Source: Oreohelix idahoensis
Taxonomy: Eukaryota > Mollusca > Gastropoda > Stylommatophora > Oreohelicidae
DNA length: 64,000 nucleotides
Direction of reading: 5' to 3'
Assembly (NCBI GenBank): GCA_024509875.1
Contig: JAMPIV010021230.1
Coordinates: 251,501 to 315,500, forward strand
Shown here: one piece after another, positions 62,958 to 64,000 of the stretch
Layout: each line of letters opens with the position of its first letter
How positions within the stretch are numbered: the first letter of the stretch is position 1
Notes under the pieces: model-generated
Told to the model about the DNA's origin: nothing
Database searches by the model: none
Seen by the model: the letters and a program-made list of their open reading frames with translations, nothing else
Program-made: the position numbers and the translations under genes

Positions 62958-64000
62958 ACACTTACTTACTTAGTCGTTCCCCTTCTACCGTGAGGTTTGG
63001 AAGAGAGAGCGCCAGACTATCCTATCGGCTGTCTTTCTCCTGGCCTTGTTCATTCTAGTCCTCGGGCCTTCAAAGATTGTCTAATGTTGTCCTCCCAGCG
63101 GACTCTGGGTCGTCCTGGGGGTCTGGATCCCTGGCTCTTTGTTTCCCATGCTTGTCGTGGTAGCCGATCTTCTCCCATTCTGCAGACATGGACAAACCAT
63201 CTTAGTTGGCACTGTTCTACTTGGGTCTGCAGCGGGTGGGATTTTAGGCCTTGACGTATCGTCTGGTTGCGGACCATGTCTCTTCTTGTTACTTCAACCA
63301 CCTTCCTCAGATACCTCATTTCTGAGGTTTGGGTCTGGCTTTTGTGGGTTGTAGTCATTGCCCATGACTCGCATCCATATGTCAAGACTGGGACATAGGT
63401 GGAGAGGTATACAGCCATCTTCGTTTTCTTACCAACCTCTCTCTTGCTGAGGAATCCTCGATTTATGGCCTGAAAAAGTCTCCCAGCTGCTGCTTTTCGA
63501 GTGGCCAACTCTTCTTTGATGCCTCCCTTTCGGTCTATAATAGCTCCGAGATATTTAAAGTGGTCGACCTGCTCCATGACCTGTTCTCCTAGCTTAATCT
63601 GATGTCTTTTTTCTTCTCGTGATATCACCATGGATTTTGTTTTAGAGCTGCTTATGACCATCCCTCTCTTCTCCAGCTCTTCCTTCCAGACTTGCAGGTT
63701 GGATTGGAGATGTGCTTCTGATCTAGCAATCAGGGCAACATCATCAGCAGATGCCAGCTCTGAAATACATACCTGTCTCATCTTCCAGTACCCCACTGAA
63801 TGCTTTCTTGTTCTCTTCTTACACGCCTTGATGACATCGTCCATGAGGAGTATAAAAAGATAAGGTGACAGGATATAACCTTGTCTTACACCAGTGGTGG
63901 TCCTGAACTCTTCTGACTTATGGTTTGCTGTCCTCACATAATTTCTGCAAGACTTGTAGAAGCTCGGTATAGCATGAATCAGAGGTGCTGGAATGTTCTT
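62958..64000 (-). mobile_element. LINE, running off the right edge
   Basis: The LINE reads leftwards from beyond 64000 and ends near 62958 in a (TAAG)n tail (acttacttactta on the plus strand). It covers the last RT motifs and the conserved C-terminal block. Confidence 0.85.
63050..64000 (-). CDS. LINE reverse transcriptase, C-terminal 315 codons, partial
   Basis: Open from the window edge without interruption (the methionine at 63937 is internal; IPSFYKSCRNYVRT precedes it). Motifs: TTGVRQGYILSPYLFILLMD, ELASADDVALIARSE, INRGFLSKREV, VPVLTYGCESWAM, RYLRKVVEVTRR, QLRWFVHVCRM and RPPGRPRVRWED. It is RTE-like. The catalytic motif reads SADD where F/YADD is expected, so the enzyme may be inactive despite the clean frame. 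It is the best preserved LINE frame in the window. Confidence 0.88.
   Translation of the reverse strand, partial: KNIPAPLIHAIPSFYKSCRNYVRTANHKSEEFRTTTGVRQGYILSPYLFILLMDDVIKACKKRTRKHSVGYWKMRQVCISELASADDVALIARSEAHLQSNLQVWKEELEKRGMVISSSKTKSMVISREEKRHQIKLGEQVMEQVDHFKYLGAIIDRKGGIKEELATRKAAAGRLFQAINRGFLSKREVGKKTKMAVYLSTYVPVLTYGCESWAMTTTHKSQTQTSEMRYLRKVVEVTRRDMVRNQTIRQGLKSHPLQTQVEQCQLRWFVHVCRMGEDRLPRQAWETKSQGSRPPGRPRVRWEDNIRQSLKARGLE

Overview
This is eukaryotic, almost certainly animal, DNA dominated by transposable elements. I see no convincing complete host gene, no rRNA or authentic tRNA gene, and no bacterial-style operon. The mixture of Ty3/gypsy elements with unusual pol order, several non-LTR families, hAT, pogo/Tigger and Tc1 transposons, tRNA-derived SINEs and long (TA)n arrays suits an aquatic invertebrate genome (mollusc, echinoderm, hemichordate or similar). 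The species cannot be fixed from the sequence. I place no weight on the scattered TAGGCCTA-like words beyond noting them.

Layout. 1-7.7 kb: unassigned AT-rich DNA, a long (TA)n tract and an old diverged LTR. 7.77-8.04 kb: a SINE with a 13-bp target-site duplication. 8.07-15.8 kb: LTR element A, minus strand, in the order gag, protease, integrase, reverse transcriptase, RNase H; its 5' LTR is cut short. 15.8-17.8 kb: an abnormal T-rich then G-rich block. 18.6-34.2 kb: a nested nest. A hAT transposase gene is broken first by LTR element B (20240-29733, 2.4-kb LTRs), and again by a 5'-truncated LINE that itself carries a solo LTR of the element B family. 34.2-36.2 kb: a cluster of small retro-insertions (three SINEs, one poly(A)-tailed fragment) and a poly-G tract. 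36.7-39.4 kb: a 50-bp tandem array. 39.8-50.3 kb: what looks like one RTE-type LINE split into 3' and 5' halves about 7 kb apart, with (TA)n arrays, a SINE, a fold-back element in two copies and an I-type LINE between them. 50.6-51.3 kb: a TGAA-rich minisatellite. 51.5-53.5 kb: an almost intact Tigger transposase. 53.9-64 kb: LINE remnants, an internally deleted Tc1 element with perfect terminal repeats, a GC-richer promoter-like segment, the C-terminal part of an R2-like LINE with a restriction-like endonuclease, and a further LINE running off the right edge.

How the parts work together. Elements A and B both place integrase ahead of reverse transcriptase although their enzymes are Ty3/gypsy-like. 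This is the arrangement of the Gmr1-like group, whose capsid is reported as the ancestor of the vertebrate SCAN domain. Neither encodes an envelope. The other elements are decayed to various degrees. The most informative result is the relative order of insertion in the hAT locus, supported by two exact target-site duplications and by coding sequence that resumes across the junctions.
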